From Peptostreptococcaceae bacterium (GTDB lineage: Bacteria; Bacillota; Clostridia; Peptostreptococcales; Peptostreptococcaceae), in NCBI GenBank assembly GCA_902363255.1, contig CABIZO010000005.1, positions 124,001 to 188,000 of the forward strand: 64,000 bases of DNA, given 5' to 3'. A program made the translations under genes and the position numbers. Shown piece after piece: positions 9,546 through 18,827 of the stretch (the stretch's first letter is position 1; every line of letters starts with the position of its first letter). The notes beneath the pieces were generated by a model. It was not told where the DNA came from. It saw nothing but the letters and a program-made list of their open reading frames with translations, and ran no database searches.

Positions 9546-10253
9546 ATGTCTTTTAGGAAATATTCCACAGAAGAGCTTATAGAGTTTAAAGGAAATAAAA
9601 AAGGGCTTATTATTAATATTAAAAAAGTAGCACCATTTGAACAAGTAAAACAAAGTATAGTAGATAGATTAGAAGAAAATGTTGGTTTTTTCAATGGGGC
9701 GAAAATATATCAAATTAATAGTGATTATCTGAATGATGTTCATATAATGATGATTAAAGAATCTATCACATCAAGATTTGATATAGAATTTATTGAAGAA
9801 GAAAAAGAAAATTATATTAATACTTATGAAACCAAGTATGTGGATACTATGAGGTCTGGGGAAAATATAGTCTTCGATGGTGATGTTGTAGTAATGAGTG
9901 ATATGAACCCTGGTTCACAAGTTAGTTCCACTAGAAATGTTGTTATCATGGGAAATATGAATTCTGGAGCTAAAGTAGTTGCTAATGGGAATATTGTAGT
10001 AATGGGTGAAGTGCGAGGATTTGTTCATGCAGGAGCTAATGGAAATAATTGGGCTTATGTAATAGCAAATAGTTTATGTCCTAAAATATTGCAAATAGCA
10101 GATAATATTGCAGAGGCACCAGAGGATGATTATGAAGAGTCTAAAGATGATAAAAAAATTATTCCTGAGATAGCCTTTGTGAGTAAAAACAGGATTGTTA
10201 TTGAAAGCTTTTTACCTAAAACTTTAAAAAACAAGGAAATTTATAGGGGGTAG
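9546..10253 (+). CDS. minC: Septum site-determining protein MinC
   Basis: 235 aa. The N-terminal domain is weakly conserved; the C-terminal right-handed beta-helix is clear from repeating turns such as GENIVFDGDVVVMSDMNPGS, RNVVIMGNMNSGAKV and GNIVVMGEVRGFVHAGANG, at about residues 105-175. MinC blocks FtsZ assembly away from midcell and is recruited by MinD, encoded immediately downstream. Ribosome site TGGAGG lies 6 bp before the ATG. It follows mrdA by 62 bp without a visible terminator. Confidence 0.93.
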   Translation: MSFRKYSTEELIEFKGNKKGLIINIKKVAPFEQVKQSIVDRLEENVGFFNGAKIYQINSDYLNDVHIMMIKESITSRFDIEFIEEEKENYINTYETKYVDTMRSGENIVFDGDVVVMSDMNPGSQVSSTRNVVIMGNMNSGAKVVANGNIVVMGEVRGFVHAGANGNNWAYVIANSLCPKILQIADNIAEAPEDDYEESKDDKKIIPEIAFVSKNRIVIESFLPKTLKNKEIYRG

Positions 10254-10257
10254 TAAA

Positions 10258-11055
10258 ATGAGCGAGGTCATAGTTATAACTTCAGGCAAAGGTGGAGTTG
10301 GCAAAACAACAACTGTAGCTAACTTAGGCACAGCACTTAGTTTAGAAAATAAAAGAACGGTTGTAGTAGATGCAGATATAGGGCTTAGAAACTTAGATGT
10401 AGTTATGGGTCTAGAAAACAGAATAGTATATGATATAGTAGATGTAGTTGAGGGAACGTGCAAGTTAAAACAAGCGTTAATAAAAGATAAGAGATTTGAA
10501 AATCTTTATTTATTACCAGCAGCACAAACAAGAGATAAAAATGCTGTATCTGTTGAACAAATGTCTGATCTTTGTGAAAAATTAAAAGAAAGTTTTGATT
10601 ATATAATAATAGATTGCCCTGCAGGAATAGAGCAAGGATTCAAAAATGCCATAGCAGGAGCAAATAGAGCTATTGTTGTTACAAATCCTGAAGTATCAGC
10701 AGTTAGAGATGCAGATAGAATAATTGGATTATTAGAAGCTAATGAAATTAGAGATATAAGACTTATTATTAATAGAATAAGACAGGATATGGTAAAACGT
10801 GGAGATATGATGGACAAGCAAGATATAGTTGAAATACTAGCTATAGATTTAATAGGAATTGTACCAGATGACGAAAGTATAATCATATCAACAAATAAAG
10901 GTGAACCTGCAATATTAGATACTAAATCAAATGCAGGTAAAGCTTATAGAAACATTGCTCAAAGAATATTAGGAAACAACATTCCTATTATGGAAGTAGA
11001 GCAAGAAACTAACTTCTTTGGAAGAATCAAAAAAATGTTTGGCGTGGCTAAATAG
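10258..11055 (+). CDS. minD: Septum site-determining ATPase MinD
   Basis: 265 aa. Deviant Walker A GKGGVGKTT at residues 10-18, DADIGLRNLDVVMG (switch I) and IIDCPAGIEQG (Walker B) define a MinD/ParA ATPase. The C-terminal amphipathic helix NFFGRIKKMFG is the membrane-targeting sequence. MinD binds the membrane with ATP, recruits MinC, and is released by MinE. The ATG lies 4 bp after the minC stop with ribosome site AGGGGG inside the end of minC, suggesting translational coupling. Confidence 0.97.
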   Translation: MSEVIVITSGKGGVGKTTTVANLGTALSLENKRTVVVDADIGLRNLDVVMGLENRIVYDIVDVVEGTCKLKQALIKDKRFENLYLLPAAQTRDKNAVSVEQMSDLCEKLKESFDYIIIDCPAGIEQGFKNAIAGANRAIVVTNPEVSAVRDADRIIGLLEANEIRDIRLIINRIRQDMVKRGDMMDKQDIVEILAIDLIGIVPDDESIIISTNKGEPAILDTKSNAGKAYRNIAQRILGNNIPIMEVEQETNFFGRIKKMFGVAK

Positions 11056-11070
11056 AATAGGGGGATATTC

Positions 11071-11355
11071 ATGTTTGATCTTTTTAAAGCTTTTTCAAGC
11101 GAAAATAAGACTAGTAAGAATGTAGCAAAAGAAAGGTTAAAATTAGTTCTTGTACATGACAGGGTAGATTGTTCTCCACAACTTTTAAATATGATAAAAG
11201 ATGATATATTAAAAGTTATATCTAATTACGCTGAAATAGAAGAAGATGGTCTAGAGATAAAAATGTCTAAAACAAGAAGTGAGAATGGAGACAGACCAGT
11301 ATCTGCCTTAGTTGCAAATATACCACTTAAGAATATAAAAGACAGAAGAATATAA
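11071..11355 (+). CDS. minE: Cell division topological specificity factor MinE
   Basis: 94 aa, usual length. An N-terminal amphipathic helix (MFDLFKAFSS) is followed by AKERLKLVLVHDRVDCSP, the MinD-binding and strand region, and a dimerisation part (LEIKMSKTRS ... SALVANIPLK). It stimulates MinD ATPase activity so that the MinCD inhibitor oscillates or is restricted. Presence of MinE rather than only DivIVA is characteristic of many Clostridia. Ribosome site AGGGGG precedes ATG. Confidence 0.93.
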   Translation: MFDLFKAFSSENKTSKNVAKERLKLVLVHDRVDCSPQLLNMIKDDILKVISNYAEIEEDGLEIKMSKTRSENGDRPVSALVANIPLKNIKDRRI

Positions 11356-11373
11356 AATAGTCTTAATAAAAGG

Positions 11374-11398
11374 GGGGATATACGTAAGGTATATTCCC
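11374..11398 (+). terminator. Hairpin between minE and rodA (possible weak terminator)
   Basis: GGGGATATAC pairs with GTATATTCCC (one G-T wobble) around a 5-nt loop. The downstream tract TATTTAATT is only moderately T-rich, so it may reduce rather than stop transcription into rodA. Confidence 0.5.
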
Positions 11399-11453
11399 TA
11401 TTTAATTCGTAAGAAGTTGATGTTTATCTCTACACCAGAAAGACGGTGATAAA

Positions 11454-12572
11454 TTGGTTAAATATAAAAATACCTTAAAATTATTGAAACAATTAGATTG
11501 GAAGTTAATAATAACACTTTTACTTATTTTTACCTTTGGGATTATTATACTGAGTAGTGCCACTCACGTAAATCAAACTGGAAATTATTCTAGATTAATA
11601 AAACAAAGTGTAGCATTTGTTTTAGGAATCGGAATGATTGTATTTATATTAGTTTTTGATTACAATTTTTTAGGTCAGTATTATAAGGAAATGTATGTGG
11701 CAAGTGTTGTACTACTAACAATAGTACTAATTCCTGGGATAGGAGCAATTAGAGGTGGAGCTAGATCCACATTAGACTTAGGTCCTTTGGATTTACAAAC
11801 AGCAGAAGTTGTGAAATTTACTTTTATACTAAGTTATGCAAAAATTGTAGAGTTAAAAAAAGGAAGAATGGATAATTTAAAGGATATTGTAAAATTATTA
11901 ATGTATGCAGCGCCTATAATTGGTTTATTAATTGCACAACCAGACTTAGGTACAGCTATAGTATTTTGCTGTATAATTGCAGGGATAATATTTACAGCTG
12001 GAATTGACTATAAAATACTGAGAAAAGTTATTATAGCATGCGTTATAATCCTTCCTCTTGTATACTTAAGTATAGATGAATATCAACAAAATAGAATATT
12101 AGGTTTCTTACACCCTGAAGATACAAGCATACAAGGAAACTATCAAGTAATGCAGTCTAATATAGCAATAGGTTCAGGAGGATTTACTGGTAAAGGTCTT
12201 TTTAAAGGTACACAAAATCAGGAGGATTTCCTACCTATACAAGATAGTGACTTTATATTTGCAGTTGTAGGAGAAGAATTAGGTGTAATAGGAATGGTAG
12301 CTCTAATAAGCTTATTTGCTTATTTCCTATACAGAATGTTAAAAATATCAGCCGAATCTAAGGATGAGTATGGAGCTCTGGTAGTGGTGGGAGTAACATC
12401 CATGTTTGCATACCAAATTATTCAAAATATTGGTATGACAGTATCTTTAATACCAGTAACTGGAGTAACACTTCCATTTATAAGTTATGGAGGGAGTTCT
12501 GTTTTAACGTCTATGTCAAGCTTAGGCTTGGTGTTAAATGTTTGTATGAGAAGAAAGAAGATAAACTTCTAG
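11454..12572 (+). CDS. rodA: RodA, SEDS-family peptidoglycan glycosyltransferase
   Basis: 372 aa with about ten membrane spans. Family signatures are IPGIGAIRGGARS, QPDLGTA, and near the end PVTGVTLPFISYGGSSVL. SEDS proteins polymerise lipid II and act with a class B PBP; here the partner would be the PBP2 encoded upstream. Translation starts at TTG, five bases after ACGGTGAT. The conserved loop DSDFIFAVVGEELG, also a family signature, is present. The FtsW and SpoVE paralogs are similar, but the mre/min context favours RodA. Confidence 0.92.
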   Translation: MVKYKNTLKLLKQLDWKLIITLLLIFTFGIIILSSATHVNQTGNYSRLIKQSVAFVLGIGMIVFILVFDYNFLGQYYKEMYVASVVLLTIVLIPGIGAIRGGARSTLDLGPLDLQTAEVVKFTFILSYAKIVELKKGRMDNLKDIVKLLMYAAPIIGLLIAQPDLGTAIVFCCIIAGIIFTAGIDYKILRKVIIACVIILPLVYLSIDEYQQNRILGFLHPEDTSIQGNYQVMQSNIAIGSGGFTGKGLFKGTQNQEDFLPIQDSDFIFAVVGEELGVIGMVALISLFAYFLYRMLKISAESKDEYGALVVVGVTSMFAYQIIQNIGMTVSLIPVTGVTLPFISYGGSSVLTSMSSLGLVLNVCMRRKKINF

Positions 12573-12618
12573 TATATATAGCAAAATAAATTAAAAGGGA
12601 TATAGGAGTATACTTATT

Positions 12619-13035
12619 ATGATGAACATAGCATTAGTAGCACATGATGAAATGAAAAATACAATGGTAGGATTTTGCATTGGATATGAAAATATTTTGG
12701 CTAAATATGGAATATATGCAACTGGTACTACTGGAAAGAGAATTATGGATGAAACTAATCTGAAAATAAATAGATTGGCATCAGGTCCACTTGGTGGAGA
12801 TCAACAAATAGGTTCTTTAATTGTTAATCAAGAAATAGATCTAGTTATATTTTTAAGAGATCCACTAACTTCTCAAGCTCATGAACCAGATATACAAGCG
12901 TTAATTAGACTTTGTGATGTATATCATGTGCCAGTAGCAACAAACTTAGCTAGTGCAGAAATTTTTATAAAAGCATTAGATAGGGGAGAATTCTCATTTA
13001 GAGAAGTAAGAAAAACTACAAGCCAAAGAGTATAA
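12619..13035 (+). CDS. mgsA: Methylglyoxal synthase
   Basis: 138 aa. Converts dihydroxyacetone phosphate to methylglyoxal and phosphate, a bypass used when phosphate or glycolytic flux is unbalanced. Seen: IALVAHDEMK near the start, GTTGKRI phosphate-binding, and SGPLGGDQQIGSLI containing the catalytic aspartate (D61). A second ATG three bases on (12622) is also possible; AGGAG lies about 10 bp upstream of the first. Placed after rodA as in related genomes; a bidirectional terminator follows. Confidence 0.95.
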   Translation: MMNIALVAHDEMKNTMVGFCIGYENILAKYGIYATGTTGKRIMDETNLKINRLASGPLGGDQQIGSLIVNQEIDLVIFLRDPLTSQAHEPDIQALIRLCDVYHVPVATNLASAEIFIKALDRGEFSFREVRKTTSQRV

Positions 13036-13102
13036 AACTAGATAACTAATATGATAAAAATATAAAGTTTGGTTATTTAATATACTTGCAGAAAGCAGAA
13101 AA

Positions 13103-13150
13103 AGGTTAATGTGAAGAATTAATTCTCAACACATTAACCTTTTTATTTTT
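13103..13150. terminator. Bidirectional terminator between mgsA and the flavodiiron gene
   Basis: 11-bp perfect stem AGGTTAATGTG / CACATTAACCT with T-rich sequence on both outer sides, placed between two convergent genes. Confidence 0.88.
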
Positions 13151-13175
13151 ATAAAATTCTATGCGATGTAGAATT

Positions 13176-14369
13176 TTATTTAAGGTAACTGGCGAATTCA
13201 ACACCGTAATCGAAGCATTCTTTGAATGTATCATCACTTGGGAAGAATTTCTTTTTAAGTGCTGGTTGAGGTACTTTAAAAGCCATAGCTTTAAATAAAT
13301 TTTCTGCCATAGATATACCTTCACCACTCCATCCATAAGAACCGAATACACCAGCAATAGTTCCTTTGTTAGCCATTGGATCTATTGATGAGAATAAATC
13401 CCACATAGGTTTAACCATAGTTCTATTGATTGTAGGAGAACCAACTAATACTACTTTTGCATTTAGTACAGCACGGTGCATTTCTTCGAAAGATAATTTT
13501 TCTAAGTCATATAATTTAACTTTAACATCTTGAGAAAGAGCTCCTTGTTGTATTTTTTTAGCCATATCAAAAGTGTTAGTGTATGCTGATAAGTAGAAGA
13601 TAGCCATTTCACCTTGATTAGTTTCTTCTAAAGCCGCTTTTGACCACTCTACATATCTAGAAACCTGCTCCATTGGTCTTTCAGATAAAATTGGACCGTG
13701 AGAAGTTAATATAGTATCAAAATCTATTCCTAATTCTACAACTTTATTTACAGCATCTAAAACATATTTTGCATAAGGTTTAACTATGCAATCATAGTAT
13801 AATTTTGCTGAATCTAAGTATCCCTCATCATCTATTGCTTTGCAATCATATTTTGAATAGTGACATCCAAAAGCATCACAAGTTAATAAAACCTTATCTT
13901 CTGGTACATAAGTAAACATTGTGTCTGCCCAGTGTAAGAAAGGTGCTTGAATAAATTCAAGATTTCTTTTACCTATATTTAATTTATCACCAGTTTTAAC
14001 AGTAGTACATTTGAACTCTCTATTAACTTGGTCTCCTAAATATAATTTTGCTGCATTAGTACATATAACTTGTACATCTGGGTTTATATCTAATATATAT
14101 TTCAAACAACCAGCATGATCTGGCTCTGTGTGATGAATAACTACGTAGTCTATATCCTTAATATCAACTAATTCTTGTAAATTACTTAAAAATTCATCTT
14201 TAAAACAATCTTTTACAGTATCAAATAAAACAACTTTTTCATCTTTTATTAGGTAAGAATTATATGTTGTTCCATACTCTGTTTCCATTATAATGTCAAA
14301 TATTTTTAAATCCTTATCTACTACACCAGTATAAAATATACCTGGTTTAATTTCAAAAACACTGCTCAT
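13176..14369 (-). CDS. Flavodiiron protein (FprA-type A flavoprotein)
   Basis: 397 aa. The metallo-beta-lactamase-like N-terminal domain holds the diiron ligands HHTEPDHAG (H80, E82, D84, H85), and the C-terminal flavodoxin domain begins near residue 252 (MAIFYLSAYTNTFDMA) and binds FMN. Family members reduce O2 to water or NO to N2O and protect strict anaerobes. No rubredoxin or flavin reductase domain is fused (class A). It is transcribed alone, opposite to its neighbours, with AGGAGG before the ATG. Confidence 0.93.
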   Translation of the reverse strand: MSSVFEIKPGIFYTGVVDKDLKIFDIIMETEYGTTYNSYLIKDEKVVLFDTVKDCFKDEFLSNLQELVDIKDIDYVVIHHTEPDHAGCLKYILDINPDVQVICTNAAKLYLGDQVNREFKCTTVKTGDKLNIGKRNLEFIQAPFLHWADTMFTYVPEDKVLLTCDAFGCHYSKYDCKAIDDEGYLDSAKLYYDCIVKPYAKYVLDAVNKVVELGIDFDTILTSHGPILSERPMEQVSRYVEWSKAALEETNQGEMAIFYLSAYTNTFDMAKKIQQGALSQDVKVKLYDLEKLSFEEMHRAVLNAKVVLVGSPTINRTMVKPMWDLFSSIDPMANKGTIAGVFGSYGWSGEGISMAENLFKAMAFKVPQPALKKKFFPSDDTFKECFDYGVEFASYLK

Positions 14370-14748
14370 TACAAACCTCCTAAATATAAAAAATCATAGC
14401 ACAAACTATATATACCCAATCTGATTCGGAATTAAACTAAAAATATGATTAACATTATTATTTTAGTTATTTGTTATTTTTACTCAGAAAATAGTAAAAA
14501 AACTATAATGGATACATATAAATAATACTACTAACAAAAAGTATATTAATATAAGGAAGATTTTGCAAATTAATATTTATATAGATAAAGTTATGCCAAA
14601 ACAAGTATAATGAGTTATAATAACGCGATAATATAAATAATAAGTTAATTACCGTTCTAAAATTAAAAAATTTTGATACCAAATATTTTATAGTGTATAA
14701 TAAAATTTATGTAAATTACAATTAGTTTATCGGAGGTTTCAATATTAG
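14370..14748. other. Divergent intergenic region (379 bp)
   Basis: Very AT-rich region between the flavodiiron gene (minus) and the TIGR03960 gene (plus). It holds the strong promoter listed separately for the plus-strand operon. A minus-strand promoter must lie here too but I could not pick one with good spacing. No small ORF with a convincing ribosome site was found. Confidence 0.6.
14673..14701 (+). promoter_or_regulatory. Sigma-A-type promoter for the radical SAM / rng operon
   Basis: TTGATA, 17-bp spacer, perfect TATAAT, 47 bp upstream of the TIGR03960-family start codon. Confidence 0.8.
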
Positions 14749-16593
14749 ATGGATAAAGCAGAATTTAGAAAAATTTTAAAAAAAGTAGAAAAACCTGCTA
14801 GATACTTAGGAAATGAAGTAAATTCAATACATAAAGATACTAGTAAAGAAGGTTTAATAAGATATGCACAATGCTTCCCAGACTTATATGAAGTAGGAAT
14901 GAGTCACTTAGGAAGTCAAATCTTATATAGAGTATTAAATAGTGATGAGAATGTTTACTGTGAAAGAGTTTACTCTCCGGCAGTAGATATGGAAGAGATA
15001 TTAAGAGAAAAAAATATTCCTCTATTTGCATTAGAATCAAGAGAACCTATAACAAATTTTGATTTTGTTACATTTACTCTTCAGTATGAACTTTCTTATA
15101 CAAATATACTAAACATCTTAGATTTAGGTAATATAGAAATATTTGCAAAAGATAGAAAGTTAGACGATCCATTTATAATGGTAGGAGGGCCTTGCGCTTA
15201 TAATTCAGAGCCATTAGCTGACTTCGTAGATATAGTAATCCTTGGAGAAGGAGAAGAAGTTAATTTAGAAGTATTAAACGAATACAAAGAATGGAAGAAA
15301 AATAAAACAACAAGAGAAGACTTTTTAATGAGAGCATCAAAAATAGAAGGTGTTTACATACCAAGTTTCTATGATGTTACATATAACGAAGATAAAACAG
15401 TAAAAGAAACTGTACCAAATAGAGAAGGAGTACCAGCTCATCCAAGAAAAAGAATAATAAAAGATATGGATGAAGTTCCTTATCCAGAAGCATTAATAGT
15501 TCCTTATATAGAAACTGTTCACGAAAGAGTAGTTTTAGAATTATTTAGAGGTTGTACAAGAGGATGTAGATTCTGTCAAGCTGGTATGATTTATAGACCA
15601 ATAAGAGAAAAGAGTATAGATACTCTAAAATCATCTTTAGATAAGTTAATAAAAAGTACGGGATATGATGAGATATCTTTATCTTCACTTTCAACTAGTG
15701 ATTACTCTAAATTAAGTGAACTTACAGATGTATTAATAGAAGAGTATGCAAGTAAAAACATAGGTATATCACTACCTTCACTTAGACTTGATAACTTTAC
15801 TATGGAAATAGCGGAAAAAATACAACAAGTTAGAAAATCAGGTCTTACATTTGCTCCAGAAGCTGGAACTCAAAGAATGAGAGATGTTATAAATAAAGGT
15901 GTGAGCGAAGAAGATTTAAAAAATGCAACTACAAAAGCATTTGAAATGGGATGGCATAGTGTAAAATTATACTTCATGATTGGTCTTCCAACTGAAAGAT
16001 ATGAAGATTTAGATGGAATAAGAGATTTAGCTTACAATGTTATAGACACTTATAGAGAAGTACATGGTGGAAAATTATCTAGAAAATTCTCTGTAACAGT
16101 AAGTACATCAACATTTGTTCCAAAGCCATTTACACCATTCCAATGGCATCCACAAGATACTCAAGATGTAGTTAGAGATAAACAACAATACTTAGTTAAA
16201 GCATTAAAAAATAGAGATATTAGATATAATTATCATGATTCAAAAACTAGTTTAATGGAAGCTGTTGTGTCTAGAGGAGATAGAAGAATAGGGAAAGTTA
16301 TTTATGATGCATTCAAAGCTGGAGCTAAGTTTGATGGATGGTCAGAATACTTCAACTTAGATATATGGATTGAAGCTATGGAGAAAAACGGACTAGATAT
16401 AAGCTGGTATGCTCATAGAGAAAGAAGCTATGATGAAGTATTTGCTTGGGATCATATAGATGTAGGTGTATCTAAGAAATTCTTAATAAGAGAAAATAAT
16501 AAAGCAAAAGAAGATGCAGTAACACCAGACTGTAGACATAGATGTAATGGTTGTGGAATAAATACAACTGACTTAGGAAGGGGGCTATGCTAA
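14749..16593 (+). CDS. TIGR03960-family B12-binding-like radical SAM protein
   Basis: 614 aa. N-terminal part resembles a B12-binding fold (GLIRYAQCFPDLYEVGMSHLG), and the radical SAM core has FRGCTRGCRFCQAG with cluster cysteines C269, C273 and C276. The C terminus has a further cysteine group, CRHRCNGCG. This family almost always sits beside a DUF2344 protein and RNase G in Clostridia, as here. The reaction is unknown to me; a role in modification of RNA or ribosome is only suggested by the neighbours. Ribosome site GGAGG is 12 bp before the ATG, a longer spacing than usual. Confidence 0.9.
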   Translation: MDKAEFRKILKKVEKPARYLGNEVNSIHKDTSKEGLIRYAQCFPDLYEVGMSHLGSQILYRVLNSDENVYCERVYSPAVDMEEILREKNIPLFALESREPITNFDFVTFTLQYELSYTNILNILDLGNIEIFAKDRKLDDPFIMVGGPCAYNSEPLADFVDIVILGEGEEVNLEVLNEYKEWKKNKTTREDFLMRASKIEGVYIPSFYDVTYNEDKTVKETVPNREGVPAHPRKRIIKDMDEVPYPEALIVPYIETVHERVVLELFRGCTRGCRFCQAGMIYRPIREKSIDTLKSSLDKLIKSTGYDEISLSSLSTSDYSKLSELTDVLIEEYASKNIGISLPSLRLDNFTMEIAEKIQQVRKSGLTFAPEAGTQRMRDVINKGVSEEDLKNATTKAFEMGWHSVKLYFMIGLPTERYEDLDGIRDLAYNVIDTYREVHGGKLSRKFSVTVSTSTFVPKPFTPFQWHPQDTQDVVRDKQQYLVKALKNRDIRYNYHDSKTSLMEAVVSRGDRRIGKVIYDAFKAGAKFDGWSEYFNLDIWIEAMEKNGLDISWYAHRERSYDEVFAWDHIDVGVSKKFLIRENNKAKEDAVTPDCRHRCNGCGINTTDLGRGLC

Positions 16594-17294
16594 TTATGAG
16601 TAAGTTAATTAGAGCTAAATATAAAAAAGAAGATGATATGATATTTATATCTCACCTTGATTTACAAAGACTTTTACAAAGAGCATTTAGAAGAGCAGAG
16701 ATAAACTTATCTTATTCTCAAGGATTTAACCCTCACCCAAAGATGAGTTATGGTAATGCCTTAGCTCTAGGTGTAGAAAGTCAAGGAGAATATGTTGATA
16801 TAGAAATAGAAGATGATATAAGTGTTGAAGAGTTCTTAAAAAGAATAAATGAAGAGCTTCCAAAGGGAGTAGAGTTTATAAAAGGAGAAGAAATAACTTC
16901 TCAAACTCCATCTCTATCATCTCAAATAGAGTATGGAGAATACTTATTTAACATAGATTTAGAAAAGCCTTTAAGTAAAGAATTAGTAAAATCTAGGGTG
17001 TTAGAATTTGTAAAAAGTGAATCTATAATGATAACTAAGAAAAATAAAAAAGGAAAGTTAGTTGAAAATAACATAAGACCTTTAATAAAAACTTTTGACT
17101 TAGTTGCTTTAGATGATAATAGAGCTACTTTTGAAGCCATAATAGCTACAGGTTCTAAAGCTAACTTAAATATAAACACACTTATACCAATATTACTTGG
17201 AATATTAGATATAGAAATGGATCCAAGAGAAGTTGAAACTATAAGAAGAGATCTTTATGCAGTAAAAGAAGGAGAATTAGTAACTCCGTTATAG
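16587..17294 (+). CDS. TIGR03936 / DUF2344 family protein
   Basis: 235 aa. The start resembles other family members: LIRAKYKKEDDMIFISHLDLQRLLQRAFRRA and SQGFNPHPKMSYGNALALGV are highly characteristic segments. In some bacteria this domain is fused to the C terminus of the TIGR03960 radical SAM protein; here it is a separate gene overlapping it by 7 bp, which suggests the two act together. ATG at 16587 follows GAAGGGGGC at proper spacing; ATG at 16596 is the alternative. Biochemical function unknown. Confidence 0.88.
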   Translation: MLIMSKLIRAKYKKEDDMIFISHLDLQRLLQRAFRRAEINLSYSQGFNPHPKMSYGNALALGVESQGEYVDIEIEDDISVEEFLKRINEELPKGVEFIKGEEITSQTPSLSSQIEYGEYLFNIDLEKPLSKELVKSRVLEFVKSESIMITKKNKKGKLVENNIRPLIKTFDLVALDDNRATFEAIIATGSKANLNINTLIPILLGILDIEMDPREVETIRRDLYAVKEGELVTPL

Positions 17295-17305
17295 TGAGGA
17301 TAATA

Positions 17306-18709
17306 ATGAAAAAGATAATAATTGAAACTTTAATATCGTCTGAAAAAACTGCTATAGTTGAAGATGATAAACTTGTAGAATTATTAATAGGTGAAAATGA
17401 AAATAACAAATTAGTATCCAACATATATAGAGGAATAGTTAAAAATGTCAAAGCAGGCCTAGAGGCCTGCTTTGTAGATATAGGCATGGAAAAACTAGCT
17501 TATCTTCCTCTAAAAAAAGATTCGAATATAAAATCTGGAATGGATATTATGGTCCAAGTTAATAAAGATGCAGTAGGTACAAAAGGTCCAAAGTTGAATT
17601 TAGAAGTTAGCTTGTCAGGTCGATATTTAGTTTATATACCAAGTAACGATAGAATAACAATATCCAATAGGTTACAAGATGAAGAAGAACGATTTAGACT
17701 AAAAAAGATTGTAAAAAAACTTGTTGGCAAAGACTGTGGAATTATAATTAGGACTGAGGCTGCAGGGTGCAGTGAAGAAGAGTTAGAAAAAGACTTTACG
17801 GGGCTAAAAGAAAAGTACGATTCTATTTGTAAAGAATTTAAATTAGGTATAGGGCCTAAGTTACTATATAAAGAATTGGATGCATCCACTAAGTATATTA
17901 AAGATAATGTTAATGAAGATGTAAGTGACATTATAGTAAATGATAGTAATAAATATGAAGAAATAAAAGCTGTTTTAAAAAGTATCAATAAAGAGTATTT
18001 AAACAAACTAAAAATAATACAAAATCAAGATATTTTTGATTTGTACAAAGTACAAAGTCAAATAGAGAAAGCTTTAAATAAAAAAGTATGGCTGAAAAAT
18101 GGTGGATATTTAATCATAGAAAGAACAGAAGCTTTAACTGTAATAGATGTTAATACAGGAAAGTTTACTGGAAGTTCTAACAGAGAAGATACAGTATATA
18201 GAACTAATGAAGAAGCATGTATAGAAATTGCTAGGCAGTTAAAACTTAGAGATATAGGCGGAATAATCATAATTGATTTCATCGATATGATTAAGAAGAA
18301 AAATAAGGAAAATTTATTGAGATATTTAAATCATTGTTTAGAAAAAGACAAAAGAAAAACTGAAGTATTAGGACTTACAAGATTAGGACTTGTGGAAGTT
18401 GCAAGGCGAAGAGAAAAAAAATCAATAAGTGAATACTATTTAGACGAATGTACTATGTGTAATTCAGAGTCATCTATAAAATCGATAAACTATATTATGG
18501 ATGATTTGGAAAAAGAAGTGAGTAGAATAAAATTGCATACGTGCTATAATGATATAACAGTAGAGCTTAACCCCTCAGTAATTAAAAAAATAAAAGTTAA
18601 TTACATGGGCCTAATTAATAAAATAAGTAAAAAATATGAAATGAACATTTTGTTAAAAGAAAATAAAGAAATAACTTATGAAAAATATAAAATTATTTTT
18701 GTAAGCTAG
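17306..18709 (+). CDS. rng: Ribonuclease G/E family endoribonuclease
   Basis: 467 aa from ATG 17306, which has GAGGA five bases upstream; the GTG at 17294 overlaps the previous stop and is less likely. Domains: N-terminal RNase H-like and S1 part (IYRGIVKNVKAGLEACFVDI), and the catalytic DNase I-like part with VIDVNTGKFTGS and IIIIDFIDM, whose aspartates bind Mg2+. A CTMC pair near residue 390 may be the zinc-link. No long C-terminal scaffold as in RNase E. It processes rRNA and mRNA. A GC-rich inverted repeat lies in the S1 codons (separate entry). Confidence 0.92.
   Translation: MKKIIIETLISSEKTAIVEDDKLVELLIGENENNKLVSNIYRGIVKNVKAGLEACFVDIGMEKLAYLPLKKDSNIKSGMDIMVQVNKDAVGTKGPKLNLEVSLSGRYLVYIPSNDRITISNRLQDEEERFRLKKIVKKLVGKDCGIIIRTEAAGCSEEELEKDFTGLKEKYDSICKEFKLGIGPKLLYKELDASTKYIKDNVNEDVSDIIVNDSNKYEEIKAVLKSINKEYLNKLKIIQNQDIFDLYKVQSQIEKALNKKVWLKNGGYLIIERTEALTVIDVNTGKFTGSSNREDTVYRTNEEACIEIARQLKLRDIGGIIIIDFIDMIKKKNKENLLRYLNHCLEKDKRKTEVLGLTRLGLVEVARRREKKSISEYYLDECTMCNSESSIKSINYIMDDLEKEVSRIKLHTCYNDITVELNPSVIKKIKVNYMGLINKISKKYEMNILLKENKEITYEKYKIIFVS
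17449..17474. repeat. 12-bp perfect inverted repeat inside rng
   Basis: CAAAGCAGGCCT and its exact complement are separated by only two bases (effective loop CTAGAG after fraying). It lies about 145 bp into rng and is markedly GC-rich for this genome. It encodes part of the conserved S1-domain segment, so its bases are under coding constraint as well. Confidence 0.8.
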
Positions 18710-18738
18710 TTGACATTTTGTTCAATAAGTAGTATTAT
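18710..18738 (+). promoter_or_regulatory. Promoter of the rplU-prp-rpmA operon
   Basis: TTGACA, 17-bp spacer, TATTAT. The -35 box touches the rng stop codon. It drives the L21 leader and ribosomal genes. Confidence 0.85.
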
Positions 18739-18744
18739 TTATAA

Positions 18745-18827
18745 CTGTAATGCCGCACAGAAAAGGTGAAAATCTTCCTTTGGAAGTACCTTGATGGCGA
18801 GTTCTTAGACCGAGGAGGTGTATATTA
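18745..18827 (+). ncRNA. Ribosomal protein L21 leader
   Basis: The transcribed leader upstream of rplU contains AATGCCGCACAG, GAAAAGGTG, short complementary pieces (CTTCC TTTGGAAG) and ends in CTTAGACCGAGGAGGTG. This matches my memory of the Firmicutes L21 leader element, thought to allow autoregulation by the ribosomal protein. Consensus boundaries would need a covariance model. Confidence 0.75.

Noticed and set aside
9502..9582. 26-codon ORF overlapping the minC start
   Set aside because: The only upstream purine-rich site is 12 bp away and the ORF overlaps the clear minC ribosome site out of frame; probably chance.
14370..14748. Riboswitch or small RNA in the divergent intergenic region
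   Set aside because: Only AT-rich sequence and a promoter were seen; no stable GC-containing stem.
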